Shown here: one piece after another, positions 43,304 through 53,754 of the stretch
How the letters are laid out: each line of letters starts with the position of its first letter
Numbering within the stretch: position 1 is the first letter of the stretch
NCBI RefSeq assembly: GCF_005222705.1
Contig: NZ_STGF01000005.1
Span: 233,066-297,065 of the forward strand
Length of the DNA stretch: 64,000 nt
From: Paenibacillus sp. SY21-1
Lineage (GTDB): Bacteria; Bacillota; Bacilli; Paenibacillales; Paenibacillaceae
Reading direction: 5' to 3'
The notes under the pieces: generated by a model
What the model was told of the DNA's origin: nothing
Databases searched by the model: none
Seen by the model: only the letters and a program-made list of their open reading frames with translations
Translations under genes and position numbers: made by a program

Positions 43304-46300
43304 ATGAAGCACGCGGGAACAGGAGGCGGTGATAACCGCCCACCAAAAATCAATCACCACAACCAGGCCTCGCTGATGGCCAGGTTCAAGGAAATGGCGC
43401 CGCACTATACGCCGGAGTGGCGGTTCTCGCCGGAGGACCCGGATGCCGGAACGGGGCTTGCTTACTTGACGGCGGGCATGCTGGACGAAACGGTGCAGCG
43501 GCTGAATCAGGCTCCGCTCAACCATTTCCTCGCTTTTCTGGATTTGATTCAGGTCAAGCTGCAGCCGCCGCGCCCGGCCCGCGCTTCCGTTGTGTTCTCG
43601 CTGAGCGACGGAGCATCGGAGCCGGTGTACCTGCCGGCCGGCATAACGCTGAACGCTCCGAATCCGGATGGCAAGGAGCCGCTTTCCTTTGAAACGGAGC
43701 GGGCGCTGCTAGCCACGCCTGCGCGGCTGATGGAATGGATCAGCGTGCATCCGGAGCGCGATCATATCGCTACGGCGGCCCGCGATTACGGCAATAAGCT
43801 CAAAGCGGGGCTTGCGGAGCCTGTTCCGTTGTTCGATACGACCTCGAAAATAAACGAGCAGGAGCATTCGCTGTTTATCCGACACGACGAGCTGTTTTTG
43901 GTTGATCGCCCGAACCGCTTCTATCTGCAGGTTCAGCACACCGAGAAGCGCTATTCGGAGCCGGAGCTGGCGGCTTCGCTCGCTTCGCCGCTTGTGGAAT
44001 GGTCATACCCGTCAGGCGGGCAGTGGGTTCCATTCAGCGATGCGACGGCGGCGGGGAACCTGATTATTTTACATAAGAGCAAGACAGGTCTGCTGGAGAC
44101 GACCGAGCATCTCGGCATCGAAGGCAGATGGATAAAATGTACGGTGAAACAGACTCCCGGGACAGCATCGGACATTTTGGGCAAAAACCTGGAGATGGAC
44201 AAGCTGAGAATTCGCGTCGCTCATGATGCGGCCGGCGATGAGGAAGGCATTAAGCCGACTGCGCTGTTTTACAACGATACGGAGCTGCTGGAGGATGGCT
44301 GCTATCCGTTCGGCGAGCATTTTGTGCCGTACTCGGTATTCTATTTATCCTGCGAGGAAGCGTTCAGCAAGCGGGAAAGCAAGCTCAAGCTGAGCTTTGA
44401 GGCCAAGGCTATACCGAGCCGGCTCCGCATGGCCCAGGATCCGGAGGTTCAGTGGAAAATGGTTATGCGGACATCGGACTTCGAGGAGAAGGACCCTCCG
44501 AGAGTACGCATTCGCAGCGTGATCTGGGAATATTGGGACGGCAGCAACTGGGCGCGCATACCGGGAAGCGAGCCCTACGGGGACTTGTTCGCGGAATTGC
44601 CGGAGCAGACGACGCGTCAGGTGACGCTGACAATGACCTGTCCGGAGGATATGGCGCGTACGTTCGTCAACGGCGTCAGCGATTACTGGATTAGAGCCAG
44701 GGTGCTTCAGACGGACCCAATTATAGCGGCTGTCGTTGAATATATGTCGCCGTGGGTGGAAAAGCCGCGCTTGTCGTATGGGCATCCGTCGCAATCGCTT
44801 TTTATGCCTGAAATGCTGTATACAAGAAGCAATATCGACGATTCGGACCGAACCGCGTCCGCTCGCGAGGGGTTGGCCCCATACAGGCTGTTCGAGGCGC
44901 TTGCGGTCAAGCATCCGGCCATGTACGCGTCGTTTGACCTTGCTCCCGCCAAGGGACCGATTCGCATGCACATCGATTTGGAGCGGCGTTACACCGCGCA
45001 CAGCGAGCCGCCGCATGTGGAATGGGAGGCGCTTTGCAGCGAAGGAGGACGGCTTGTATGGAAGCCGCTCAAGGTCGCCGATTTAACGGAGGGCTTTACG
45101 ATCAGCGGCGAGCTGCAATGGGTAGGTCCGCCTACGATGGCCAGAGTGAAGCTGTTCGGCTACGAGCGCTATTGGATTAGAGCCGTCAATCGGGACAATC
45201 GGCTTGGCGACGCCTATCCGGACGGGCCGGTAGCAGCCAGCCTGCATATGAATGCAGTATCCGTGAGGCAGCAGGTCAGCCAGGAAAAGGAAGTGACGAT
45301 TCCGGCCTCGGGTTATGTGACGCTTGCGCAGTCCGCTTTCATTGAGGAAGAGGTATGGGTAGACGAAATGGAGCATTTTACCCCGCTGGAGCGGACCGAG
45401 CTGACCGGCTCCGAGCCGGAAACGTACGATCTGCAGCGCGATGGAGACGGGAATGACCAACGCTTTTGGGTGCGCTGGGAGCCTGTCGCCTCGTTAGCCG
45501 AATCCGGTCCGCTGGATCGTCACTATTCTCCCGATCATGCGGGGGGCATGCTGCAGTTCGGCGATGGCGTGAGTGGCAAGCTGCCCTCCTCGGATACGGC
45601 AGAGACGGTCAAGGTGCGGTTCAAAACGACCTCGGGCGCCGGCGGGCAGGTAGAGGCCGGAGAAATTACCGGCATGGTGCTGCCGTTCGCATTTATTAGC
45701 GGAGTGAGCAATCCTTCCCCTTCCGCCGGCGGCGGAGATGCCGAACGAATCGAGCAGGTGCTGCGCCGTGGGCCACAGCGCCTCAAGCACCGCAATCGGG
45801 CGGTTACCGCATCCGATGTAGAGTGGCTGGCTAGGGAGGCTTATCCGCAAATTGCCAAAGTGAAATGCCTGAGCAATCGCAATGCGCTGCTGGAGCGGGC
45901 GCCGGGATCGTTTACGGTCGTCGCATACCCCGCAGGCGGAAGAACGAATGCGGCGCAATTCCCCGAGCTGAGGCGGACGGTCGAGCGGGAGCTGCTGCGC
46001 AAGGCGGCCAATCTGGTCAGCATTGGCGGCGCAATTCGGGTTATTGAGCCCGCTTATTTGAAAATATCCGTACACGCGACTGTCGTAACGGACAACGTGG
46101 ACGAGCTGCTTCCGCTCGAGCAGGCTTGCGCGGCCAAGCTTGGCGCCTTTCTGCATCCCATTACGGGCAATGTCGACGGTCAGGGCTGGGGAATCGGAGA
46201 GCCGTTGCACGTGTCGCTGCTGCATTCCCTGCTGCATGGCATCAGATCGCTGCTCTACATAGAACGTCTTTACCTGCATGTTGTCAAAATTGAAAACGGC

Positions 46301-46399
46301 AACCGAACGGAGTGGGACCCTTCCCGTATGGGCGACGTGCTGCACGGTATCGTGGTGAACGGCAGCCATACGATTACGGCCATTCCTGCGCCTGAATAA
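43304..46399 (+). CDS. eCIS baseplate protein J-like, large (Afp11-like)
   Basis: 1031-aa wedge protein. The N-terminus (INHHNQASLMARFKEMAPHY, WRFSPEDPDAGTGLAY) and the conserved C-terminal J motif NRAVTASDVEWLAREAYPQI near residue 825 fit the baseplate J family. The middle 600 residues are eCIS-specific. It is about 1.3 times the size of the following paralogue, as in Afp11/Afp12 pairs. Confidence 0.92.
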   Translation: MKHAGTGGGDNRPPKINHHNQASLMARFKEMAPHYTPEWRFSPEDPDAGTGLAYLTAGMLDETVQRLNQAPLNHFLAFLDLIQVKLQPPRPARASVVFSLSDGASEPVYLPAGITLNAPNPDGKEPLSFETERALLATPARLMEWISVHPERDHIATAARDYGNKLKAGLAEPVPLFDTTSKINEQEHSLFIRHDELFLVDRPNRFYLQVQHTEKRYSEPELAASLASPLVEWSYPSGGQWVPFSDATAAGNLIILHKSKTGLLETTEHLGIEGRWIKCTVKQTPGTASDILGKNLEMDKLRIRVAHDAAGDEEGIKPTALFYNDTELLEDGCYPFGEHFVPYSVFYLSCEEAFSKRESKLKLSFEAKAIPSRLRMAQDPEVQWKMVMRTSDFEEKDPPRVRIRSVIWEYWDGSNWARIPGSEPYGDLFAELPEQTTRQVTLTMTCPEDMARTFVNGVSDYWIRARVLQTDPIIAAVVEYMSPWVEKPRLSYGHPSQSLFMPEMLYTRSNIDDSDRTASAREGLAPYRLFEALAVKHPAMYASFDLAPAKGPIRMHIDLERRYTAHSEPPHVEWEALCSEGGRLVWKPLKVADLTEGFTISGELQWVGPPTMARVKLFGYERYWIRAVNRDNRLGDAYPDGPVAASLHMNAVSVRQQVSQEKEVTIPASGYVTLAQSAFIEEEVWVDEMEHFTPLERTELTGSEPETYDLQRDGDGNDQRFWVRWEPVASLAESGPLDRHYSPDHAGGMLQFGDGVSGKLPSSDTAETVKVRFKTTSGAGGQVEAGEITGMVLPFAFISGVSNPSPSAGGGDAERIEQVLRRGPQRLKHRNRAVTASDVEWLAREAYPQIAKVKCLSNRNALLERAPGSFTVVAYPAGGRTNAAQFPELRRTVERELLRKAANLVSIGGAIRVIEPAYLKISVHATVVTDNVDELLPLEQACAAKLGAFLHPITGNVDGQGWGIGEPLHVSLLHSLLHGIRSLLYIERLYLHVVKIENGNRTEWDPSRMGDVLHGIVVNGSHTITAIPAPE

Positions 46400-46419
46400 C
46401 CAAAAAGGAGAGAAAGCTT

Positions 46420-48687
46420 ATGTTGCCAAGGCTGCCGCTGGACGACCGCACGTATGCGGAAATCGTACAGCAGACGAGAAAGCTTATTCCGAAGCGTGTG
46501 CCGGAATGGACGGACGAGAACGCCCATGATCCGGGCATTACGTTTATTGAGCTTTTTGCCTGGCTGACGGAAATGCAGCGTTATTATATCGGCAGGGTCC
46601 CGGACAAAAACCGCTTGCGTTTTCTTGACTTGCTTGGCGTCCGACCGGCCGATGCGGCTTCAGCCCGCGTTGCCGTCCGGTTCTCGAACATTTCCAAGCG
46701 GCTTACGCTGCCCCGCGGGACGAAGCTGATGGCCGAAGATCAAATGTTCGAGACGGAGCGCTCTATCCTGCTTGCGCCGCTCTCGCTCGATAGAATCGTG
46801 ACGCGAACGGAACGGGAAGCCAACGATGTCACCGCGACGAACGAGCATGCGAATGTGGTGTTCTACGCATTCGGCAAGGAAGCTGCGGCAGCCTCCAAGC
46901 TGTATATTTCCTTTGACCGCGAGCTGCTGCCTGATGAGCTCATTACGCTTACAGTTCGCCTGCAGCCGGCAGAAGCCGCGGAGCAGAGCGGCGAGCCGCC
47001 TGAGCTGGACCAAGCGAGCCGCGACGCCATATCGCCTTCGGCCCGGCTATCCTGGAAAGCCTACTGCTGGGATGAAAAATCGCAGACAGAGGGCTGGACG
47101 CCGGTCGAGCTGCTGGAGGACGAGACGCTGCATCTGACGATTGGAGGCAATGTAACCTTCCGGCTGGCTGCGCCGATGCGGCCGCTTATTGTCCATCCGG
47201 CAAGCGAGCGGGCCCGCTACTGGATCTGCTGTACGGTAGAGGAGCCCGGCTACGAGCTTCCGCCGCGCATTAGACAGCTCATGCTGCATACCGTACCTGC
47301 CGTGCAGAGAGATACACTATGCGAAGCGATAGAATTCACAGCAGAGGGCATGCCTGACGAATCGCTCGAGATAGACTCCTACTTGGGCGTTTTTGGCAAG
47401 CTGCGGGTTCAGGTGAGGGAGCAGGACGGCAGCTGGCGCTATTGGCGCGAGGTTGACACTTTGGCCGGCATTCCGGAGACAGAAGCTCCCCAGGGCTTAT
47501 ATACGGTCTCACGCCAGGACACGCTCGACAAGGTTACGATTACATTTGGCAATGGAACGCGAAGCGCAGTGCCGCCGCCGGGCTCATCGGTGCGTGTCAT
47601 CTCGTATGTACCGGAATTTGAGTCCTACGCGATGATCGGTCGGAGCAACGGATTGCCCGGTCAAAGCTTCGAGCTGTACCAGCTGCCGTGCAAACGGCGC
47701 AATGCGTTGAAGCTGCAAGTCGGCGTTCGGGGCAGCGGCGGCGAATGGGTCTGGGAGGATTGGGAACGGGTGGATGATTTCGACCGTTCGACAGCGGAGG
47801 ATCGCCACTTTACTTACGATCCCGAGCTCAGAAAGCTGCATTTCGGCAACGGGGAGCATGGCGCCCTTCCTGCTTCCGGGTCGGAGCCGAATATCCGCTT
47901 GATCGGCTGCGAGCTGGGCGGCGGCGAACGCGGCAACATCAAACCGTTTTTGCTATCCGAATGGGTCAACGAGGCACAGGAAGAGCTAGGACTGCATGCC
48001 GATAATCCGGGCTTTGCATCAGGCGGCATGGAGGCTGAAACGTTGCCGGAAACGCTCGGCCGCGCACAGCGGGAGCTGGCGCAAGCGTTCCGGGCGGTTA
48101 CCAACGAGGATTACGAGGCTATTGCCAGACAGACGCCTGGCGCCGCTGTAGCTCGTGTACATACGATTCCGTTATTCAGGCCGGGGCTTTCCGACTATCC
48201 GCGAGAGAAAGCCGAAGGGCAAATCTCGGTAGTCGTCGTCCCTTACAGCATGAGTGCGACGCCATCCCCGAGCGCGGGCTTTCTGCAGACGGTCAAACGC
48301 CATCTGGATTCGCGCAGGCTGGTGACGACGGAAATTCATGTCATCCCGCCGGTCTACGTTAAGGTGACGGTCAACGCCGTCGTGATCGTGGAGCCTCAGT
48401 TCGTCGATGAGGGAGCGAAGCTGGCCGAGCTGCTGGAGCGGCTGCTGCGTCCGCTTGACGGCGAGCATGGTGCGAAGGGCTGGACGTTTGGCCGCACGGT
48501 ATACAAAGGGGACATATACAGTGCGCTTAGCGGAGGCAATGGGGTTGTCTACGTTCAGGATTTGTGGCTGGACGGGGAAGGAACGCATGTGCGCAAAAGC
48601 GCGGGCGGCGACATTCTGCTGCCGCCGCACGGACTTGTATATTCCGGCGTGCACGACATCAAGCTTGTCAGCCGCACGCATTTATAG
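46420..48687 (+). CDS. eCIS baseplate protein J-like, second (Afp12-like)
   Basis: 755-aa wedge protein. It opens with LPRLPLDDRTYAEIVQQTRK and DENAHDPGITFIELFAWLTE, typical of the second J protein. The J motif appears as FRAVTNEDYEAIARQTPGAAV near residue 560. It ends with the strand-rich VKSAGGDILLPPHGLVY-like region VRKSAGGDILLPPHG. AAAGGAGAG precedes the ATG, 20 bases after the first J gene. Confidence 0.93.
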   Translation: MLPRLPLDDRTYAEIVQQTRKLIPKRVPEWTDENAHDPGITFIELFAWLTEMQRYYIGRVPDKNRLRFLDLLGVRPADAASARVAVRFSNISKRLTLPRGTKLMAEDQMFETERSILLAPLSLDRIVTRTEREANDVTATNEHANVVFYAFGKEAAAASKLYISFDRELLPDELITLTVRLQPAEAAEQSGEPPELDQASRDAISPSARLSWKAYCWDEKSQTEGWTPVELLEDETLHLTIGGNVTFRLAAPMRPLIVHPASERARYWICCTVEEPGYELPPRIRQLMLHTVPAVQRDTLCEAIEFTAEGMPDESLEIDSYLGVFGKLRVQVREQDGSWRYWREVDTLAGIPETEAPQGLYTVSRQDTLDKVTITFGNGTRSAVPPPGSSVRVISYVPEFESYAMIGRSNGLPGQSFELYQLPCKRRNALKLQVGVRGSGGEWVWEDWERVDDFDRSTAEDRHFTYDPELRKLHFGNGEHGALPASGSEPNIRLIGCELGGGERGNIKPFLLSEWVNEAQEELGLHADNPGFASGGMEAETLPETLGRAQRELAQAFRAVTNEDYEAIARQTPGAAVARVHTIPLFRPGLSDYPREKAEGQISVVVVPYSMSATPSPSAGFLQTVKRHLDSRRLVTTEIHVIPPVYVKVTVNAVVIVEPQFVDEGAKLAELLERLLRPLDGEHGAKGWTFGRTVYKGDIYSALSGGNGVVYVQDLWLDGEGTHVRKSAGGDILLPPHGLVYSGVHDIKLVSRTHL

Positions 48688-48719
48688 CATTGGCAATTTC
48701 GCTGCAAAGGAGGTAGGGC

Positions 48720-50825
48720 ATGAGAGGAGAAAGCCAGTATTTCTCCATCGGACGCAAGACGGATTGGGAGCGGGGAACAGGCTTCAATATGGAATCCGGA
48801 CTGGCCGGTTACGGGGTAAAACGGGATACAAAATACGGCATTTCCGATACGCTCCAGCTTGGAGAGCTTGCCGGAGTCGCTACGGTCAAGGAAATCGCCG
48901 TATCGGAGCATGAGCATCTGTATTTGCTGGATGAGCGGGCGGATTTATGGATCTATGACCGTCGCAATTCCGATCACAAGCGGTTGTTCACGCAAGGTCA
49001 CAATCTGTTCAGCCAGCATGCCCGGATTGCCGCTTCCGGCGAACTGCTGTTTGCCGCCGACAGCTTTAGCGAGCGCTCGGTAGCAGCCTACCATACCGGA
49101 AACGGGCAGACGCTATGGTCGCGCATGGGCGACCAGGCTGACGGCATTCCCTTCTATCCGCTTGCCGCTGCCGCCGACGACCGTTATCTGTATGTGCTGA
49201 CGCCGCTGGCGCCGGATACGAGCGGAGAGGAGCCGGTTGTGCCTGCGGGCTCCGCGCTTGGCATCGTTCGCTTTACGTTCGGAGGAGCGATAGCCGGCAT
49301 ATGGAGCGATCCAAGCTTCACCCAGCATGCCCGCGCGAAGCTCAGGCATTTAAATCGCACCTTCTATATGACGGCTACGGCGGGCGGAGGCGTTTGTATT
49401 TTTGACACCTTGTATGCCAGGCTGTTCGGCTTCGGGGCAGGCGGCGAGATCCGCTTCCGCATGATGTTCCCGAATCTCCCATACGCCGGCATTTGCGCAG
49501 ACAGTACGGGCAAGCTGTACATCGGCGATTCCAGACAGCTTGATCTGGGCAGCGAGGACGACCGGTTTATTCTTCAATTGAATGCTTCCGGTATAATGTC
49601 CGCAACGATTACAAGCTTTCGCGGCAAAACGGATCAGCTGCTGATCGACCGCAAGGACCGGCTGTATACGCTCAACGGAGATGAAGGCACGATTACGATG
49701 CTCGATCTGCAGCCCCGCACGCTCCTGATGGAGGAAACGGGCGTCCCTGAGGGCATATGGCTGTCTACCGCCTTCGACAGCGCGGAAGCGGAAACGGTCT
49801 GGCACAAAATGACGCTGCAATCGTTTGTTCCGGACGGAACCCAGCTTCGCGTATCGTATTTCAGTATGAATGAGGACAGCTGCATCATCGGCGGCAAGTA
49901 CCTTAAAGTAGACGATTGGATCAAGGATGAAACGATCTCGTACTGGGAGAAGATGGAGGGACTTAAGCCCTTGTGGTCGGAGCCGATCATCAATCCTCGC
50001 GATGCCTTGTTTTTTGGGGCTAAGGGAAGGTACCTGTGGCTTAAGCTGGAATGGATCGCCTCCGAGCGGTATTCGCCGATGCTGGAAGGGATGCGCGTTT
50101 ATTTTCCGAGAGAAACCTATTTGTCCTATTTGCCTGCGGTTTATCAGGAGGATGCGGACAGCCGCGATTTTCTGGAGCGTTTCTTGTCGTTATTCGGCAC
50201 GCTGTTCTCTGAAATCGAAGAGGAGATCGGCGATTTATCGGCCTATATCGATCCCGAGCGGGCTACCGGCGAGCATTTGCGCTGGCTTGCGACGTGGGTC
50301 GGGCTCGAAACCGACGATTACTGGACGGATGAGCATGTCAAAGCGTTTATTAAGGCGGCGCCCGAGCTGTATCGGTACCGGGGCACCCGTCAGGGCATCA
50401 TGAAGGCCATTGAAATTTACACCGGAGCTAGACCGCTGATCGTTGAATATTTCCAGACAAAGGCGATGCGCGATCACGCCGAGCTGCGGCCGCTTGTAGA
50501 CCGTCTGTATGGCGGAGATCCTTATACGTTTACAGTGCTTTTGCAGCCCGAGCAAGTACAGGCGGAGAAGCAGCGGGTCGTTATCGAGCAGCTGCTGGAG
50601 GAGCAAAAGCCGGCTTATACGGAAGCGAAGCTCGTTCAGCTTCAGCCGTGGATGTATTTGGATTTGCACACTTACCTCGGCATTAACACGCTGCTGACGG
50701 AGCCGTCGCTGCTCTCGTTAAATCCGAACCGGGCAATGCCGAACGATACGCTGATCGTCGATATGGGCATGGAGAAGCGGCTTGATGTACATACAAGGCT
50801 GGAAATGGATTCGGAGCTGGAATAA
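48720..50825 (+). CDS. eCIS beta-propeller/tail-protein-I fusion
   Basis: 701-aa protein. Residues 1-440 look like a beta-propeller (repeated Y-V-L, KLYIGDSRQ, DRLYTLNGDEGTITML). The C-terminal 240 residues carry the P2 tail protein I/Afp-type domain: PRETYLSYLPAVYQED near 460, FLERFLSLFGTLFSEIEEEI, LATWVGLETDDYWT and RGTRQGIMKAIEIYTG. This domain sits at the baseplate edge where fibres attach. No separate fibre gene is visible, so the propeller may serve in target or surface contact (inference). Confidence 0.88.
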   Translation: MRGESQYFSIGRKTDWERGTGFNMESGLAGYGVKRDTKYGISDTLQLGELAGVATVKEIAVSEHEHLYLLDERADLWIYDRRNSDHKRLFTQGHNLFSQHARIAASGELLFAADSFSERSVAAYHTGNGQTLWSRMGDQADGIPFYPLAAAADDRYLYVLTPLAPDTSGEEPVVPAGSALGIVRFTFGGAIAGIWSDPSFTQHARAKLRHLNRTFYMTATAGGGVCIFDTLYARLFGFGAGGEIRFRMMFPNLPYAGICADSTGKLYIGDSRQLDLGSEDDRFILQLNASGIMSATITSFRGKTDQLLIDRKDRLYTLNGDEGTITMLDLQPRTLLMEETGVPEGIWLSTAFDSAEAETVWHKMTLQSFVPDGTQLRVSYFSMNEDSCIIGGKYLKVDDWIKDETISYWEKMEGLKPLWSEPIINPRDALFFGAKGRYLWLKLEWIASERYSPMLEGMRVYFPRETYLSYLPAVYQEDADSRDFLERFLSLFGTLFSEIEEEIGDLSAYIDPERATGEHLRWLATWVGLETDDYWTDEHVKAFIKAAPELYRYRGTRQGIMKAIEIYTGARPLIVEYFQTKAMRDHAELRPLVDRLYGGDPYTFTVLLQPEQVQAEKQRVVIEQLLEEQKPAYTEAKLVQLQPWMYLDLHTYLGINTLLTEPSLLSLNPNRAMPNDTLIVDMGMEKRLDVHTRLEMDSELE

Positions 50826-50854
50826 CGTATAAAGAACGCGAAGGAGTGTTACGG

Positions 50855-52522
50855 GTGAAAAAATCGAGGCTGTATCCCTTTGAAAGAAATCGTTATTTTT
50901 ATGGCAAGCTGCTGACGGTGCGTGATTTCGAATCGGAGCAAAAGTATTTTAACGACAAAAGAAGATTGCTTAACAGACTGCTGTTCGGCAGCGGCGTATT
51001 GTCCGGCATGCAGGTGGTTGCGGTGGACGACAAAACGATTTCGGTGGAAATGGGCGTCGCCATCGATTATATCGGCCGCGAGGTAGTGATTCCTTCTCCC
51101 GTCACGCTCAAGCTGTCGATGATCGAGGGATTTACAAACAACGAATACAAGAAAAACGTCTATCTATGCGTAGCTTATGATGAGAAGGGCAAGGAGCCGG
51201 TTCATTCCGTCGGAAACTCCTCCGTGCGCAACGACGAGGTCAGCGAATATAATCGCGTGCTGGAGTCTTACCGTCTCTTTATTATGGAGGAGGCGCCTGC
51301 CCCGTCCTCGTTTGAATTTGTGCAATTGCTTGAGAATGTTGCGACGATCTACGAGGACGCCAACGTTCGTATTACCCAGCGCATGCCGAAATATGTGAGC
51401 GTCGGCGAAGTGGTCGAGGTAAAGCTCGTTGTTGAAAAAACGCTGCAAACGCCGCGCATCGCGCTTCAGTATGAATATGAGACGAACGGCTTTACTCCGC
51501 TTGGACAGGAAGGGCGCAGCGTAACGTTCGCCGAGCCTGGCGATGCGCAGGAGACCGAGTACACGATCAGCTATTTCGTCAAGGCTCCGCAAGAGTCCGG
51601 CCGCCAAGCCGAGCTCAAGGTTCCGAATCGCGCCGCGCAATTGACCATCGGAGATACGGTAATTCCGCTCGATCTGAACTCCAAGCACACGATTGAGGTA
51701 GTAGAGGGGCAGGTCGCAGAGCGTATTTTGCAGGATTGGCACAATCGCTCGTTGGAGCAGGCGGTTGAAGGCTTCGCCGATCAAAGCATTTGTCTGGCCA
51801 AAATCAGTCTGCTGCAAATGGGCCCAACCTATATGATCGAAAAGGTGGACCGCGTTCCATTCGGCGAATATATCGAGAGCTCGGCGATGCAGCAGCGGCT
51901 ATCGGGACTTGGCGGGACGGCTGCGCTGAACCGTTTCTATGCGACGGCGGAGACAGAAGCGCTTGAATTCGGAGCGCAGCCGTCGCTCGATGTGCAATAT
52001 CATCCGGACCGCAACGAATTCGGATTTAAGCTGGGCATTCCTCAACCGCAGCATTTATATGACGAAATTTCTACCGGCACGCTTGAAGTTCCGTTGGAAT
52101 CTATGGGCAAAACGGGCGGCTTTTTCTTTACGCGCGGCAAAAAGAACCACGTATCCGAGGAAATTTCCCATGGGCTTGGAGAAGGTCAGGTGACCATCGT
52201 CGTTGGCCTTGAGGAGGTTGACCGCAGCGCGGTTAACGGCACGACCAGCAGCAAGATCTACTATGGGGAAGAAGATGTGTTCAAGGGGACGGAGTTCGAG
52301 CCGGATTTGCCGAACGTATCGCTAGGAACGATCGTTTACCCGGAAAAAGGCAGCTTCCGTATCGGCATCAAGCTAAAGGGGGATACGGAGTCGACTGCAA
52401 CGGTAATCGTGGTTCGCTGGTGGGCATTCAAGAGCCTTGGGGCGGCTAAGGCGGGAAGCCGCGCTTCCTCCGGAAGCGGCAACCCGCGTATTATCGATGA
52501 AGCGGCTGCCGGGCAAGAGTAG
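50855..52522 (+). CDS. Conserved eCIS-cluster protein of unknown function
   Basis: 555 aa from a GTG at 50855, which has AAGGAG 8 bases upstream. The N-terminus (FERNRYFYGKLLTVRDFESE, GSGVLSGMQVV) resembles a family I recall next to tail-protein-I genes in other eCIS loci, but I know no activity for it. The centre contains Ig-like beta repeats (VSVGEVVEVKLVVEKTLQT). No signal peptide or membrane segment. It closes the structural operon before a strong terminator; it could be a baseplate-bound or fibre-like component. Confidence 0.78.
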   Translation: MKKSRLYPFERNRYFYGKLLTVRDFESEQKYFNDKRRLLNRLLFGSGVLSGMQVVAVDDKTISVEMGVAIDYIGREVVIPSPVTLKLSMIEGFTNNEYKKNVYLCVAYDEKGKEPVHSVGNSSVRNDEVSEYNRVLESYRLFIMEEAPAPSSFEFVQLLENVATIYEDANVRITQRMPKYVSVGEVVEVKLVVEKTLQTPRIALQYEYETNGFTPLGQEGRSVTFAEPGDAQETEYTISYFVKAPQESGRQAELKVPNRAAQLTIGDTVIPLDLNSKHTIEVVEGQVAERILQDWHNRSLEQAVEGFADQSICLAKISLLQMGPTYMIEKVDRVPFGEYIESSAMQQRLSGLGGTAALNRFYATAETEALEFGAQPSLDVQYHPDRNEFGFKLGIPQPQHLYDEISTGTLEVPLESMGKTGGFFFTRGKKNHVSEEISHGLGEGQVTIVVGLEEVDRSAVNGTTSSKIYYGEEDVFKGTEFEPDLPNVSLGTIVYPEKGSFRIGIKLKGDTESTATVIVVRWWAFKSLGAAKAGSRASSGSGNPRIIDEAAAGQE

Positions 52523-52560
52523 AACAGAGTCTCGATAAGAGCCAAGCGGCATATACAGCA

Positions 52561-52602
52561 AAAAAGCAGTACCTTCCTCGCAATGGAAGGTGCTGCTTTT
52601 TG
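52561..52602 (+). terminator. Intrinsic terminator of the eCIS structural operon
   Basis: AAAAGCAGTACCTTCC and GGAAGGTGCTGCTTTT pair over 16 bp (one G-U) with a 7-base loop, followed by T residues. Confidence 0.93.
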
Positions 52603-52755
52603 TAATAAAAGGACTCTTTTGCTTTCATCATTCCGAGCCCCAGCTGACCATCGTTAAGGAATTTTGCAGCAGAAGTCGATTCCTGAATATTCCATGCGCT
52701 TGTGAGCAACAAAATTTGATCCTTTCCGTCTGATAGTAGAGAGGGGATGATCATA

Positions 52756-53622
52756 ATGACTCATGGTGGAACTGGAAGAGGAAGATGGCTCGTCGGAATT
52801 CTGGCAGGCATGCTGCTGCTGTCGGGCTGCGCTTCGGACAACGAAGCGGCGGAACAAGCCAACCAAACTGGCGAAAGGCATACTCTGAGCGCTACCTTTG
52901 CCGCCAGCGGTGAAGCGGTCACTCTGCCGAAGCTGAAGCTTTCGGTTACTTCCAACGAACTGTCCGATATGATTGGACTGATTGTATACAAAGGCAATAT
53001 TTATACGCAATCCGATACGCAAATTGCCCCTGGGCAGGCTTCCTCCCTTTTAGGAGAAAAGCTTGGGCGTACCAAAGGAGGCATCGATGAATGGAGCAAG
53101 CAGGACAATTATGCAACAGAGTTTGCTTCTACCATCGGCGAAGCAGATGTATACCAGGTAAAAGGCTATGATCCCGAATTTCGGATTATGACTTACACGG
53201 TGCAGGACGGAGGGCAAGCGCGGGCTGAGTTCTATGAGAACTTTAACGGCATTCAAGTTTCCAGCGGCCGGGATGTTTTTGAGAAGATGAAGGTTGCCGG
53301 CAATGTACAGGCTGCTGTGTGGCAAACTTACGAAAGCTGGAATAACGGAAGCCATGTGTATAGAAGCCTTCCAAGGATGGAGCCGCTGAAGCGTTTTATC
53401 GATTCGCTGAACGACGCCAAGCCGATCGAGCAGCAAAAGCTGCAAGAGGAGCTTGATATTTTTAATCGGGTAGAGCAAAAGTTTCTTTTGATCAGGCTGG
53501 AAGACCGGACGGAAATGATCTTGCGTCTTTTTAAGGGGAATTATGTCATGTACCATAATGCTCATTTGTTTTTCCAAATGGATGAGCAGTCGTTTGCCGA
53601 TTTGTGGAACACGTTGGAATAG
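52756..53622 (+). CDS. Hypothetical lipoprotein
   Basis: 288-aa secreted lipoprotein. The signal peptide ends in LLSGC near residue 22. The body is soluble, with KVAGNVQAAVWQTYESWNNG and a charged C-terminus. The ATG at 52756 has GAGAGGGG 9 bases upstream; the ATG at 52747 is too close. I do not recognise the family. It stands alone between the eCIS operon and the MORN gene, and may be unrelated to both. Confidence 0.75.
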   Translation: MTHGGTGRGRWLVGILAGMLLLSGCASDNEAAEQANQTGERHTLSATFAASGEAVTLPKLKLSVTSNELSDMIGLIVYKGNIYTQSDTQIAPGQASSLLGEKLGRTKGGIDEWSKQDNYATEFASTIGEADVYQVKGYDPEFRIMTYTVQDGGQARAEFYENFNGIQVSSGRDVFEKMKVAGNVQAAVWQTYESWNNGSHVYRSLPRMEPLKRFIDSLNDAKPIEQQKLQEELDIFNRVEQKFLLIRLEDRTEMILRLFKGNYVMYHNAHLFFQMDEQSFADLWNTLE

Positions 53623-53690
53623 GGTATTGAACGCACACGTTCACATGCAATCTGGAAAATGATCTTATAGTAGGTTAACCATTCATCATG

Positions 53691-53749
53691 AAAAAAAACC
53701 TTCTTGACAGCTAAGGGAGTCGCTCCCTGGACGTCGAAGAAGGTTTTTT
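53691..53749. terminator. Bidirectional terminator
   Basis: AAAAAACCTTCTT and AAGAAGGTTTTTT flank an inner GGGAG-TCG-CTCCC hairpin. Runs of A and T on both sides let it end both the lipoprotein transcript (+) and the MORN transcript (-). Confidence 0.88.
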
Positions 53750-53754
53750 GCCGA

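Noticed and set aside
52320..52560. Short minus-strand frames at the end of the eCIS operon
   Set aside because: Antisense shadows ending at the terminator; no supporting start signals.
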